From NCBI GenBank assembly GCA_002364535.1, contig DEYL01000010.1, positions 30,674-94,673 on the forward strand: a stretch of 64,000 bases of DNA. The letters run 5' to 3'. Origin of the DNA: Flavobacteriaceae bacterium UBA3159. Its GTDB lineage: Bacteria; Bacteroidota; Bacteroidia; Flavobacteriales; Flavobacteriaceae. Positions 1 to 8,523 of the stretch are shown in pieces. The position numbers were made by a program, and so were the translations under genes. The notes beneath the pieces are model-generated. The model was not told where the DNA came from and ran no database searches. It saw only the letters and a program-made list of their open reading frames with translations. How positions within the stretch are numbered: position 1 is the first letter of the stretch; each line of letters opens with the position of its first letter.

Positions 1-23
1 TCTACCAACTGAGCTACCAAGTC
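1..23 (-). tRNA. tRNA gene, 5' part only (runs off the window start)
   Basis: Read on the minus strand, this is the 5' acceptor strand GACTTGG, then T8-A9, then a canonical D-arm (GCTCAGTTGGTAGA). The rest, including the anticodon, lies outside the window, so the amino acid cannot be assigned. A matching promoter lies just upstream (35-64). Confidence 0.88.
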
Positions 24-34
24 TTTTGAGGCTG

Positions 35-64
35 CAAATATAATATCAATTATTTACTTATCAA
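35..64 (-). promoter_or_regulatory. Bacteroidota promoter for the tRNA
   Basis: On the minus strand, TTG (62-64) is followed after 19 nt by TATATTTG (35-42). This fits the Bacteroidota consensus TTG-N17-23-TAnnTTTG. The predicted transcript start falls a few bases upstream of the tRNA 5' end. Confidence 0.7.
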
Positions 65-76
65 GTTCAATTGTTA

Positions 77-84
77 TAATTTTG
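77..84 (+). promoter_or_regulatory. -7 element for aroK
   Basis: TAATTTTG matches TAnnTTTG 25 nt before the aroK start. No clear -33 TTG is present at the usual spacing. Confidence 0.5.
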
Positions 85-109
85 AGGGACGATTCTATTC
101 CTTTAAAAA

Positions 110-637
110 ATGGTAAGATCTATTGTTCTGATGGGCTATATGGGCTGTGGTAAATCTGCCGTTGGAAAACGCTTGGCAGTGCTTAAATCCCTTTCATTCA
201 TTGACCTTGATGAATATATCGAGTCTCAGGAAAAAACCACTATTTCTCAAATATTTGAACAAGAGGGAGAATTATATTTTCGAAAAAAAGAACGCTTCTA
301 TCTGGAAAAATTACTTTCCAAAGACCCTAAGGCGGTGATCTCATTGGGGGGAGGAACTCCTTGTTACTTTAACAATATCGATTTTGTCGTTCAAAAAAAA
401 GATTTCCTTAGTCTCTACCTCAAAACATCCCCCAAGACATTGGCCGGGAGATTGTTTGATCAAAAAGACCATCGCCCAATGATCGCCCATCTGCAAACAC
501 CGGAGGAGCTGGAGGAATTTATAGCAAAACATCTTTTTGAAAGGGTACCCTTTTACATCAAGGCTGCACATCACATTACGACTGATCACCACCATGTATA
601 TGAGTTGGTCAATCAAATAGAAAAGCTACTCGCTTAA
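110..637 (+). CDS. aroK: Shikimate kinase
   Basis: Phosphorylates shikimate to shikimate 3-phosphate with ATP, the fifth step of the chorismate pathway, in the cytoplasm. The 175-aa length is normal for the family. Visible motifs are the P-loop GYMGCGKS (residues 9-16), the substrate-binding DLDEYIE segment, the GGGTP glycine motif near residue 83, and the lid arginine in DHRPM. The gene reads away from the tRNA. Its 3' end overlaps the convergent phosphoribosyltransferase gene by 12 bp. The start is the first ATG after a TAnnTTTG promoter element. Confidence 0.95.
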   Translation: MVRSIVLMGYMGCGKSAVGKRLAVLKSLSFIDLDEYIESQEKTTISQIFEQEGELYFRKKERFYLEKLLSKDPKAVISLGGGTPCYFNNIDFVVQKKDFLSLYLKTSPKTLAGRLFDQKDHRPMIAHLQTPEELEEFIAKHLFERVPFYIKAAHHITTDHHHVYELVNQIEKLLA

Positions 638-1129
638 ATACACCCCTTCGTTGTTTCCAAACGCTACATCGATATGCTCTTTGATGGAGGTGGAGAGTGA
701 TATTCCTTTGAAATCTCCTTTAATCGGAAAGTTTTTGTGATTGCGATTAACCAAGACAGCGGTTTGTAGTTTTTTTAATTTAATACTCAGAAAATGGGTA
801 ACGGCATAGATTAATGTACTGCCGGTATTGAGAACATCATCTACCACCACAACAGAATTATTTTCGCAAACTTCTAATTTTTTCGACAAGACAATTGGGT
901 TGATAGGATTTTTTTTGTCCACCTTTATTTCCATAAAAATCACATCTATGTCACTAATCTTATCCAATTCTTCACGGATTCTTTTGGCCAAAATCACCCC
1001 ATTGTGAGCGATGCCAGCCAAAATTAATTGTGAATCCTCGAAATGAGTTTCATAAATTTGGTAGGCGATTCTTTTTACAGTTTTATGGATGTCGTTGGCA
1101 TCCATTATTTTATTTATATTTTGTGACAT
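626..1129 (-). CDS. Phosphoribosyltransferase family protein (PRT type I)
   Basis: A 167-aa type I phosphoribosyltransferase. The hallmark PRPP-binding loop VVVVDDVLNTGSTL is complete, and an upstream segment (QLILAGIAHNGVILAKRI) resembles the purine/PyrR-like subgroup. Its base is not decided by sequence; candidates are hypoxanthine/uracil salvage or a PyrR-like regulator. It is convergent with aroK, with a 12-bp overlap of stop regions. The 135 bp upstream holds no recognisable gene. Confidence 0.85.
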   Translation of the reverse strand: MSQNINKIMDANDIHKTVKRIAYQIYETHFEDSQLILAGIAHNGVILAKRIREELDKISDIDVIFMEIKVDKKNPINPIVLSKKLEVCENNSVVVVDDVLNTGSTLIYAVTHFLSIKLKKLQTAVLVNRNHKNFPIKGDFKGISLSTSIKEHIDVAFGNNEGVYLSE

Positions 1130-1264
1130 TGATAGAATATTACCAATATGAATTCTGAAATATAGGAATAGATTTTTACTTTATTTTGTTCTCTGATAAG
1201 TTTTATAATCTGATAAGAATAAATGGCATCATGATATTATTGTTGATCATTTCTGTTGGAATTA

Positions 1265-1630
1265 TCAATCTTCAAAATAATCATCCATTTCCCTGCGGTC
1301 TTTTTTGGTGGGTCTTCCGCTTCCCCTTTCTCTTTCTGGACTCTTGGAAAGTGATTGAAAATTCGCATGATCAAAGACATCTTTGGGTGTAATGTTTTGT
1401 CGATAAATATCTACCAGTTTCGCTCCCAGTCTGCTCTTGGGAATGTCCATGACTATCAATTCATGCCAAACCTGGTTTTTTCTCACTTTGATTTTGTCTC
1501 CGATAAGAACTTCTCTGGATGGTTTAACCGATCGATCTCCAATTCTGATATGACCTTGTTTGCATGCCAAACTGGATTGATTCCTTGATTTATAATAGCG
1601 TAGACACCACAGGTATTGATCAATTCGCAT
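1265..1630 (-). CDS. S4-domain RNA-binding protein, Hsp15 (HslR) family
   Basis: A 121-aa protein that opens with an S4 RNA-binding domain (MRIDQYLWCLRYYKSR, then the typical K-G-I-I-G pattern to about residue 60) and ends in a charged tail rich in R, K, E and D. In E. coli, Hsp15 binds free 50S subunits carrying nascent chains and recycles stalled ribosomes. The same role is inferred from domain layout only. A well-formed promoter lies immediately upstream (1656-1684), so the 5' leader is short. Confidence 0.85.
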   Translation of the reverse strand: MRIDQYLWCLRYYKSRNQSSLACKQGHIRIGDRSVKPSREVLIGDKIKVRKNQVWHELIVMDIPKSRLGAKLVDIYRQNITPKDVFDHANFQSLSKSPERERGSGRPTKKDRREMDDYFED

Positions 1631-1655
1631 TGTTAAACTTACAATAATTCGATTA

Positions 1656-1684
1656 CAAAAATAAAGTAAAATTGTATCTTACAA
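1656..1684 (-). promoter_or_regulatory. Bacteroidota promoter for the S4 protein gene
   Basis: On the minus strand, TTG (1682-1684), an 18-nt spacer and TATTTTTG (1656-1663) lie 26 nt before the ATG. Confidence 0.65.
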
Positions 1685-1697
1685 CCAATTTTTCAGA

Positions 1698-2585
1698 ATG
1701 AAGCATTTTAGCCATGTCTCTACAGTTTTACTTTTATTAAGCCTTGTTTTGTGTTGTAAGAAAGACTCTGGACCCGAGCCTGTAAGGGAGCTTCAGAAAC
1801 AAGCCCCAAAAGATGACGAAGCCCTGGTAAGTTATCTTCAATCTCATTTCTATAATTATGAAGATTTTGAAAATGACCCCGACAATCACAAAATTAAAAT
1901 TACTATCGATTCCATATCCGATAAAAATGCTGATAAAATTTCACTTTGGGATCAAATAGATTCCAAAACAATTGATTTGAATGATAAAAATGATAATAAA
2001 GTCTCCCATAAAATGTATTTTTTGGTTGTTAAAGAGGGTGTAGGAGAAAGTCCAAGTCTTGTGGACTCTACTTTTGTAACCTATACAGGCACGTTTTTAA
2101 ACAAAAATGTTTTTGATAGTAGAGAATTACCCCTATGGTTTGATTTGACAGATGTTATTCGTGGATTTAGAGAATTTTTACCAGAATTAAAGGCCGGAGA
2201 TCATACACTGAATAACGACGGCACCTATGATTTAGATAACTATGGTCAGGGAATGTTTTTTATTCCCTCTGCTTTGGGCTATTATGCTCAGAATCTTTTA
2301 TCCATTCCCAAATACTCTCCTTTGGTCTTTTCTGTTGCCTTACATAAAGTAAACCCTGCTGACCATGACAACGATGGTATTTTGTCAATCAATGAAGATC
2401 CTGATGGTGATGGCAACCCATTTAATGACGATACAGATAAGGATCGGATTCCCAACTATAGGGATAGTGACGATGATGGAGATGGAACCCTGACCAAAAA
2501 AGAATACGACAGTGACGGGGACGGTATTCTGGATGATAATGATAACGACGGAATTCCGGATTATTTAGATCAAGACAACACCTAA
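1698..2585 (+). CDS. Lipoprotein with FKBP-type peptidyl-prolyl isomerase domain and calcium-type D/N-rich C-terminal repeats
   Basis: 295 aa. The N-terminus is a lipoprotein signal (hydrophobic run, then LVLCC, with the lipid Cys at 19 or 20), so the protein is likely anchored in the outer membrane or periplasm. The middle (about residues 105-215) looks like an FKBP fold: VTYTGTFLNKNVFDS, a W/F-rich strand, then VIRGFREFLPELKAG. The last ~65 residues are DxDxDG-type repeats (HDNDGILSINEDPDGDG and so on), as in thrombospondin type 3 calcium-binding repeats. Presumed function is folding or assembly of exported proteins; the calcium region may stabilise it outside the cell. It overlaps the next, convergent gene by 4 bp. 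Confidence 0.85.
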   Translation: MKHFSHVSTVLLLLSLVLCCKKDSGPEPVRELQKQAPKDDEALVSYLQSHFYNYEDFENDPDNHKIKITIDSISDKNADKISLWDQIDSKTIDLNDKNDNKVSHKMYFLVVKEGVGESPSLVDSTFVTYTGTFLNKNVFDSRELPLWFDLTDVIRGFREFLPELKAGDHTLNNDGTYDLDNYGQGMFFIPSALGYYAQNLLSIPKYSPLVFSVALHKVNPADHDNDGILSINEDPDGDGNPFNDDTDKDRIPNYRDSDDDGDGTLTKKEYDSDGDGILDDNDNDGIPDYLDQDNT

Positions 2586-3172
2586 TTCAGTTTAAAAGAA
2601 ACCCCCAATGTGAATTGGCTGGGTTGGGTATTAATTTTTCCCTCAATAGGTACACCCGCTTGAGATAATAATTTACTTTCCATTGTAGATAGGCCCTTTT
2701 CGTAACGCAAATCAATTCCAAAGGGGCCCAATTTCAAACGGCTACCGATGTGTAAACCAAAAGTCATTTTGTTTTTGATTTCATCCAACTTCAGATCGTT
2801 GCTCTTTTGTGAGAGGTTATAGAATACAGTTGGCCCCAAAAATATACTTACCGGCCCCAATAGGATTAAACCAAAAGATACTGGAAGTTCAATTCTGGAA
2901 TTGTCAATCAAATTATTTTCAAATTGGCTCCTGACTTTGGTGTATTGTAATTCGGGTCTTAAATAAATTATAAAAAAATCAACTTCAGTGTACGCCCCCA
3001 AATGAAAGCCCGTTTTTCCCACTAATTGGCCTTGTTTTTCGAGTTTATCGGCAATCAGAACAATGTCCCCTGAGGAGTCGAAGTTGACACCTACTTTGAG
3101 GCCAAACTTTATTTGCGAAAAGGAAAGCTGTGCGCTAAGGAGCAGTAGTAAGAAAATGGGGTATGATTTCAT
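2582..3172 (-). CDS. Outer-membrane beta-barrel protein (PorT-like)
   Basis: 196 aa. A cleavable signal peptide (MKSYPIFLLLLLSAQLSFSQ) is followed by alternating strands beginning IKFGLKVGVNF and ending in FTLGVSFKLN, the usual pattern of small Bacteroidota beta-barrels of the OMP_b-brl_2 type. No enzymatic motif is visible. It is the third gene of a run with the two transketolase genes, starting 17 bp after the transketolase C-subunit stop, so it is probably co-transcribed with them even though the functions look unrelated. Confidence 0.75.
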   Translation of the reverse strand: MKSYPIFLLLLLSAQLSFSQIKFGLKVGVNFDSSGDIVLIADKLEKQGQLVGKTGFHLGAYTEVDFFIIYLRPELQYTKVRSQFENNLIDNSRIELPVSFGLILLGPVSIFLGPTVFYNLSQKSNDLKLDEIKNKMTFGLHIGSRLKLGPFGIDLRYEKGLSTMESKLLSQAGVPIEGKINTQPSQFTLGVSFKLN

Positions 3173-3189
3173 ACTTAAAAACTATTAAG

Positions 3190-4143
3190 TTATTTTCTAC
3201 TCAATACCTTTTTGCAAGCTAATATTATGGCATTTTTATTCAAACCGTACTTTTCCATCAATTGAGCCGGGGTTCCAGATTCACCAAAAGTGTCTTTGGT
3301 GGCAATGAACTCCTGAGGTGTGGGAAGTTCCAAGCTCAGTGTTGCCGCAATAGTTTCCCCTAAACCTCCCAAATAGTTGTGTTCTTCGGCAGTAACAATA
3401 CAACCTGTTTTTTTAACCGAAGAGACAAGCAGTTCCGTGTCCAGCGGTTTGATAGTGTGTATGTTGACCACTTCAGCAGAGATACCTTCGGCTTCCAGCG
3501 CTTCTGCAGCCTGTAAAGCTTCCCAGACCAAATGACCGGTAGCAGCAATGGTCACGTCATTACCATGGTTTAATACGATCCCTTTGCCTATTTCGAAGGG
3601 GATGTCATCGGTAATAAAGTTTGCTACCTTTGGACGTCCAAAACGGAGGTAAACAGGGCCTTGGTGATCTGCAATGGCCAAGGTCGCCGCTTTGGTCTGA
3701 TTAAAATCACAAGGATTGATCACTGTCATACCTGGCAACATTTTCATCATGCCGATGTCTTCCAAAATCTGGTGGGTAGCCCCATCTTCACCCAGTGTTA
3801 ATCCCGCATGCGAGGCACATATTTTTACATTTTTTCTTGAATAGGCTATGGATTGCCGAATTTGGTCGTAAACCCTTCCTGTGGAAAAGTTGGCAAATGT
3901 ACCCGTAAAAGGGATTTTTCCTCCTATAGTCAAACCTGCGGCAATGCCCATCATATTGGCTTCGGCAATTCCTATTTGGAAAAACCGTTGCGGATTTTCG
4001 TCTATAAATTCTTGCATCTTCAGTGACCCTATTAGGTCAGCACAAAGGGCAACGACCTTGGTGTTCGTTCTTCCAAGTTCAGCCAAACCAGCGCCAAAAC
4101 CCGAGCGGGTGTCTACCTTGCCTTGATCCGTATATTTTTTCAT
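3190..4143 (-). CDS. Transketolase, C-terminal subunit
   Basis: 317 aa carrying the pyrimidine-binding half of transketolase (FAALCADL-like start, GIAEANMMGIAAGL, then the C-terminal transketolase domain). Together with the neighbouring N-subunit it transfers two-carbon units in the non-oxidative pentose phosphate pathway, with thiamine diphosphate bound at the interface. The split form is common in Bacteroidota. It follows the N-subunit by 20 bp on the same strand. Confidence 0.93.
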   Translation of the reverse strand: MKKYTDQGKVDTRSGFGAGLAELGRTNTKVVALCADLIGSLKMQEFIDENPQRFFQIGIAEANMMGIAAGLTIGGKIPFTGTFANFSTGRVYDQIRQSIAYSRKNVKICASHAGLTLGEDGATHQILEDIGMMKMLPGMTVINPCDFNQTKAATLAIADHQGPVYLRFGRPKVANFITDDIPFEIGKGIVLNHGNDVTIAATGHLVWEALQAAEALEAEGISAEVVNIHTIKPLDTELLVSSVKKTGCIVTAEEHNYLGGLGETIAATLSLELPTPQEFIATKDTFGESGTPAQLMEKYGLNKNAIILACKKVLSRK

Positions 4144-4163
4144 TAATTTTTAATATTCCTAAA

Positions 4164-5009
4164 TTAATAATCCCCTAATGTCTCTGGGTTTTGAGATAAT
4201 GCGGCTTCCAATTGTTCATCATTGGGTGCCTTTCCATGCCAGGCGTGAGTGTGCATCATATAATCTACACCATTGCCCATTTCTGTATGCATGATGATAA
4301 CAACGGGTTGGCCTTTTCCCGTTTTAGTTTGGGCCAGTTCCAACATTTCTATAATGGATTTAAGGTCATTTCCTTCATGAAGCAGAAGGACTTCCCAACC
4401 GAATGCTTCAAATTTTTGGGCAATGTTCCCCATGGGCAAAACATCGTCTGTTGAACCGTCGATCTGTTTTCCGTTGAGATCTACCGTAGCAATTAAATTA
4501 TCTACTTTTTTTCCTGCTGCATACATGATGGCTTCCCAGTTTTGACCCTCTTGTAATTCGCCATCACCCATCAGGGTAAAAATGGTTTTATCGTCATTGT
4601 TTAATTTTTTGGAAAGTGCGGCACCAATAGCTACCGACAAGCCTTGACCCAAGGAGCCTGAGGCAACTCTCACGCCAGGCAGTCCTTCGTGGGTGGTGGG
4701 GTGTCCTTGTAATCTGGAATCAATCAAACGAAAAGTTTGAAGCTCCTCGACAGGGAAATAGCCCTTGCGTGCTAAAACACTGTAAAATACGGGAGAGATG
4801 TGACCGTTTGATAGAAAAAATAAATCTTCGTCGGAGCCATCCATGTCAAAACCCTCTTTGAGTTTCATGACCTCATAATATAGCGCAACAAAAAATTCTG
4901 TACAGCCAAGTGATCCTCCGGGATGTCCTGAATTCACCTTGTGAACCATACGCAAAATGTCTCTTCTTACCTGAAAAACAAGATTGTTCAAAAAATTAAA
5001 GTCTGGCAT
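4164..5009 (-). CDS. Transketolase, N-terminal subunit
   Basis: 281 aa carrying the thiamine-diphosphate-binding half. GDGELQEGQNWEA leading to DLNGKQ is the GDG-N motif that binds the cofactor diphosphate through a metal ion, and the early SGHPGGSLG is the classic transketolase substrate and cofactor loop. It is the first gene of the run with the C-subunit and a small outer-membrane protein. A good promoter sits 19-48 bp upstream. Confidence 0.94.
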   Translation of the reverse strand: MPDFNFLNNLVFQVRRDILRMVHKVNSGHPGGSLGCTEFFVALYYEVMKLKEGFDMDGSDEDLFFLSNGHISPVFYSVLARKGYFPVEELQTFRLIDSRLQGHPTTHEGLPGVRVASGSLGQGLSVAIGAALSKKLNNDDKTIFTLMGDGELQEGQNWEAIMYAAGKKVDNLIATVDLNGKQIDGSTDDVLPMGNIAQKFEAFGWEVLLLHEGNDLKSIIEMLELAQTKTGKGQPVVIIMHTEMGNGVDYMMHTHAWHGKAPNDEQLEAALSQNPETLGDY

Positions 5010-5027
5010 TGTGATAAATTTTCAGGG

Positions 5028-5057
5028 CAAAAGTAAGCTTTCAAGCTTTAGCCACAA
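5028..5057 (-). promoter_or_regulatory. Bacteroidota promoter for the transketolase operon
   Basis: On the minus strand, TTTG (5055-5058), a 19-nt spacer and TACTTTTG (5028-5035). It is a near-perfect match to the phylum consensus. Confidence 0.7.
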
Positions 5058-5138
5058 AGTAGTAAGAATCATTTTGTTTAAAAATAATTTTTTAAAGGTT
5101 TTGGATCGCAGATGAAGCAGAATCATTTCTCAGTATCT

Positions 5139-5146
5139 TATATTTG
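5139..5146 (+). promoter_or_regulatory. -7 element for tgt that decides its start codon
   Basis: TATATTTG matches TAnnTTTG. An in-frame TTG at 5144 lies inside this element and so cannot be the start. The ATG at 5162 is the first start codon downstream of the expected transcript start, which leaves a leader of about 10 nt. Confidence 0.6.
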
Positions 5147-5161
5147 CAACAACTCTTATGC

Positions 5162-6292
5162 ATGAAATTCAATTTAATTCAAACAGATCCGTCCTCATCG
5201 GCCAGAGCCGCCACTTTGTCTACCGACCACGGAAATATTGAAACACCTATTTTTATGCCGGTGGGCACAGCAGCTACCGTAAAGGGTGTGCATCAGAGGG
5301 AGTTGAAGCAGGACATCCAGCCAGATATTATCTTGGGAAATACCTATCATCTTTACCTTAGACCCGGTACAGAAATTATTCAACAAGCAGGGGGGCTCCA
5401 CCAATTTATGAATTTGAAATCTCCCATACTGACTGATTCCGGAGGCTATCAAGTCTATTCTCTTTCAAACAACAGAAAAATAAAAGAAGAAGGCGTTACT
5501 TTCAAATCACACATCGACGGTTCTAAACATTTTTTTTCACCAGAGGACGTAATAGACATTCAACGAAAAATAGGAGGGGACATCATCATGGCCTTCGACG
5601 AGTGTACGCCTTACCCTTGTGACTACGCCTATGCAAAGGATTCAATGCACATGACCCAAAGGTGGTTGGATCGATGCCTGAAGCATCACCGCAAAACCCC
5701 TTTTGAATACGATTACCGCCAATTCCTGTTTCCCATTGTACAGGGCAGTGTTTACAAAGATTTAAGGCAAGAATCGGCAGATTATATAGCTAATAAAGAT
5801 GCACCGGGCAATGCTATTGGAGGCTTGTCGGTAGGAGAACCCGCTGCAGAAATGTATGCCATGACCGAAGTGGTATGCGAACGTTTGCCAAAGGACAAAC
5901 CCCGTTATTTGATGGGGGTAGGGACACCCATCAATATTTTGGAAAATATAGCTTTGGGTATTGATATGTTTGATTGTGTTATGCCTACCCGAAATGCCAG
6001 AAATGGAATGCTGTTTACTGCACAGGGTAGCCTCAACATCAAAAACAAAAAATGGGAAAATGATTTTTCACCCATTGATTCTGCCAATTACTGTTATGTA
6101 GATACAGATTATTCCAAAGCCTATTTAAGGCACTTGTTTACGGTGAATGAAATGTTGGGCAAACAGATCGCCACCCTCCACAATCTTAGTTTTTATATGT
6201 GGTTGGTAAGGGAAGCCAGAAAGCATATCTTAGCTGGCGATTTTAGTCATTGGAAAAACCAAATGTGTCATCAAATGGACAATCGATTGTAG
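5162..6292 (+). CDS. tgt: Queuine tRNA-guanine transglycosylase
   Basis: 376 aa from the ATG. Swaps guanine-34 of GUN-anticodon tRNAs for the queuosine precursor preQ1. Motifs present are LTDSGGYQVYSL (substrate pocket), GGLSVGEP, and FDCVMPTRNARNG around the catalytic Asp. At the zinc site the usual CxCxxC...H is reduced: in the segment before YSKAYLRHL only one Cys remains in the expected place (NYCYVD), while the later His (LHNL) is kept. The next gene starts 1 bp after its stop, so the two are likely co-transcribed. The start is set by the promoter at 5139-5146. Confidence 0.94.
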   Translation: MKFNLIQTDPSSSARAATLSTDHGNIETPIFMPVGTAATVKGVHQRELKQDIQPDIILGNTYHLYLRPGTEIIQQAGGLHQFMNLKSPILTDSGGYQVYSLSNNRKIKEEGVTFKSHIDGSKHFFSPEDVIDIQRKIGGDIIMAFDECTPYPCDYAYAKDSMHMTQRWLDRCLKHHRKTPFEYDYRQFLFPIVQGSVYKDLRQESADYIANKDAPGNAIGGLSVGEPAAEMYAMTEVVCERLPKDKPRYLMGVGTPINILENIALGIDMFDCVMPTRNARNGMLFTAQGSLNIKNKKWENDFSPIDSANYCYVDTDYSKAYLRHLFTVNEMLGKQIATLHNLSFYMWLVREARKHILAGDFSHWKNQMCHQMDNRL

Positions 6293-6293
6293 G

Positions 6294-7367
6294 ATGAAAA
6301 TCATCGACTGGTACATCATCAAAAAATACCTATCCACTTTTATGGTTATGATCTTGCTTTTTATTCCCATTGGGATCATGGTGGATATAGCCGAAAAGAT
6401 CGATAAGTTCAAAGAAAATGAAGTGCCCGGAGATGCAATTTTAAGTTATTATTTAGATTTTACCTGGTACTTTGGCAATCTGCTCTTCCCGATATTTCTT
6501 TTTTTGGCGGTAATATGGTTTACCTCAAAACTGGCCAATAACACCGAAATCATCGCCCTATTGAGTTCGGGGATTTCCTTTTCTCGATTTTTAAGACCTT
6601 ACCTAATATCGGCAGGTCTAATCGCCCTGTTTGCTTTTTTTGCCGGAATGTTTATCGTACCCAGATCCAACTCCAGTTTCAATGCATTCCACTACAAATA
6701 CATAGATAAAAAAAGCGAACGTCAGACCAAAAATCTCTTCAAACAAATTAATCCCAAAGAATATATTTTTGTCAGCAGTTATGATCCCATTCGTAAAAGT
6801 GCCAACAATTTTACCTTGGAGCACTTTGAGGACAATTTGATGACTTTTAAGATTCAAGCCAACAGTGTTCGCTGGGTTGAGAGGGACAGCGTTTTTAGGC
6901 TTTCTGCCTATGTCAAAAGATCTTTTTTAAAAGATCGAGAATTCTATAAAAGTAAAAGTCGATTGGATACCCTTTTTGATTTTAAAATTGATGACTTAGC
7001 ACCCGTTAATTACAAAGCCGAAACTCTTACTTATTCACCCCTAAATGAGTTTATCAAAAAAGAAAGAGAGGGTGGCTCTGTAATGATCAACAGTCATTTA
7101 TTGGTAAGACACAAACGTTGGAGTTTGCCTTTTTCAGCTTTTGTTTTGACCCTTATCGGTGTCTCAGTATCCTCTTTTAAAAGAAGAGGTGGGATGGGGG
7201 TTAATTTGGCCTTTGGTATCACTTTAGGATTCCTTTTTATATTTTTTGATAAAATATTTTCGGTCTTGGTCAACAAGTCGAATTTTTCTCCCTTCCTTGG
7301 GGCTTGGCTTCCAATTATAATCTTTGGTGGTTTGGCCATCTTTTTGCTCCGAAGGGCAAGAAGGTAA
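6294..7367 (+). CDS. LptF/LptG family permease (lipopolysaccharide export)
   Basis: 357 aa, YjgP/YjgQ family. The N-terminal transmembrane segments (starting MKIIDWYIIKKYLSTFMVM) and three more C-terminal helices flank a central periplasmic domain of about 150 residues, the layout of LptF and LptG. These proteins form the inner-membrane part of the LptB2FG ABC transporter that extracts LPS. LptF and LptG cannot be told apart here, and the LptB ATPase is not in the window. The start ATG is 1 bp after the tgt stop. Confidence 0.88.
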   Translation: MKIIDWYIIKKYLSTFMVMILLFIPIGIMVDIAEKIDKFKENEVPGDAILSYYLDFTWYFGNLLFPIFLFLAVIWFTSKLANNTEIIALLSSGISFSRFLRPYLISAGLIALFAFFAGMFIVPRSNSSFNAFHYKYIDKKSERQTKNLFKQINPKEYIFVSSYDPIRKSANNFTLEHFEDNLMTFKIQANSVRWVERDSVFRLSAYVKRSFLKDREFYKSKSRLDTLFDFKIDDLAPVNYKAETLTYSPLNEFIKKEREGGSVMINSHLLVRHKRWSLPFSAFVLTLIGVSVSSFKRRGGMGVNLAFGITLGFLFIFFDKIFSVLVNKSNFSPFLGAWLPIIIFGGLAIFLLRRARR

Positions 7368-7414
7368 TAGGTCAACTAAAATTTAAATTTTTACAACTGA
7401 TCCACTAATATTTT

Positions 7415-7422
7415 TAATTTTG
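7415..7422 (+). promoter_or_regulatory. -7 element for accA
   Basis: TAATTTTG, 19 nt before the accA ATG, matches TAnnTTTG. Confidence 0.5.
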
Positions 7423-7441
7423 TAATCAGAGATATGTATCT

Positions 7442-8395
7442 ATGGAATATTTAGATTTTGAGCTTCCAGTAAAAGAACTTCAAGAACAAATTGCCAAATG
7501 TCAGGCTATAGGCGACGAGAGCAGTGTTGACGTTACCGAAACATGTAAATTACTGACAGAAAAGCTGGAGGATACCAAGAAAAATATCTACGGTAATCTC
7601 ACAGCCTGGCAACGGGTACAGATGTCCCGTCATCCCTCTCGACCTTATACTTTGGACTACATCAATGCCCTTTGTGGCAACAGCTTTTTAGAACTGCATG
7701 GAGACAGAAACTTCTCTGACGACAAGGCCTTGGTGGGTGGATTGGGGAAAATTGACAACCAGACCTTTATGTTCATTGGAACACAAAAAGGTTACAACAC
7801 CAAAACAAGACAATATCGAAATTTTGGAATGGCCAAACCTGAGGGGTACCGAAAGGCACTCCGATTAATGAAGGCTGCCGAAAAATTTGGAATACCCATT
7901 ATCTCCTTTATTGACACCCCTGGTGCTTACCCCGGTTTGGGAGCCGAGGAGCGCGGACAGGGCCAAGCCATCGCCAATAATATTTTTCAGATGCTCTCCA
8001 TCAAAACCCCAATCATTGTCACAATTATCGGTGAGGGAGCTTCTGGCGGCGCTTTGGGTATCGGTGTTGGGGATCTCATTTATATGTTAGAGAACACCTG
8101 GTACTCCGTAATTTCTCCGGAATCTTGTTCGTCGATACTTTGGAGAAGTTGGGAACATAAAGAAACTGCTGCCAATGCCTTAAAACTTACGGCAGATGAT
8201 ATGTTAAATTCCAAGTTGATTGATAAAATCATCAAAGAACCCCTGGGTGGAGCTCACTATGACCGAGAAAAGATTTTTCAAACGGTCAAAAAACAATTGA
8301 TTGATGCTTTTAGGACGCTCGACAAAATGGACAGTGATCAACTGATTGAATTAAGAAGAGCTAAGTTTTCAAATATGGGAACCTTCCAAGGTTAA
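7442..8395 (+). CDS. accA: Acetyl-CoA carboxylase carboxyltransferase subunit alpha
   Basis: 317 aa, the normal family length. Together with AccD it transfers the carboxyl group from biotin to acetyl-CoA, giving malonyl-CoA, the first committed step of fatty acid synthesis. Seen: the N-terminal helical segment, the [11 protein letters not shown] start of the crotonase-like fold, and the glycine-rich oxyanion segments [14 protein letters not shown] and [15 protein letters not shown]. It is preceded by its own -7 element and reads on the same strand as dnaB. accD is not in the window. Confidence 0.96.
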   Translation: MEYLDFELPVKELQEQIAKCQAIGDESSVDVTETCKLLTEKLEDTKKNIYGNLTAWQRVQMSRHPSRPYTLDYINALCGNSFLELHGDRNFSDDKALVGGLGKIDNQTFMFIGTQKGYNTKTRQYRNFGMAKPEGYRKALRLMKAAEKFGIPIISFIDTPGAYPGLGAEERGQGQAIANNIFQMLSIKTPIIVTIIGEGASGGALGIGVGDLIYMLENTWYSVISPESCSSILWRSWEHKETAANALKLTADDMLNSKLIDKIIKEPLGGAHYDREKIFQTVKKQLIDAFRTLDKMDSDQLIELRRAKFSNMGTFQG

Positions 8396-8523
8396 GTCTG
8401 ACCCCCTTTTGGGGCTTATTAACAAGTTTAATTTTTTATCAACAACCAATTTGTTTACCCCTGTAAGATAAATCCTTCATTTATTTTCACGGTATATCAA
8501 GTAAACCGTTTACATTAGCCTAC

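Noticed and set aside
1186..1392. 68-codon plus-strand frame
   Set aside because: Overlaps the S4 protein gene antisense and shows no protein-like features.
5144..5161. TTG as the tgt start
   Set aside because: It lies inside the TATATTTG promoter element; the ATG at 5162 fits better.
8396..8425. Terminator after accA
   Set aside because: A CCCC-TTTT-GGGG hairpin is present but the stem is only 4 bp and lacks a T-run.
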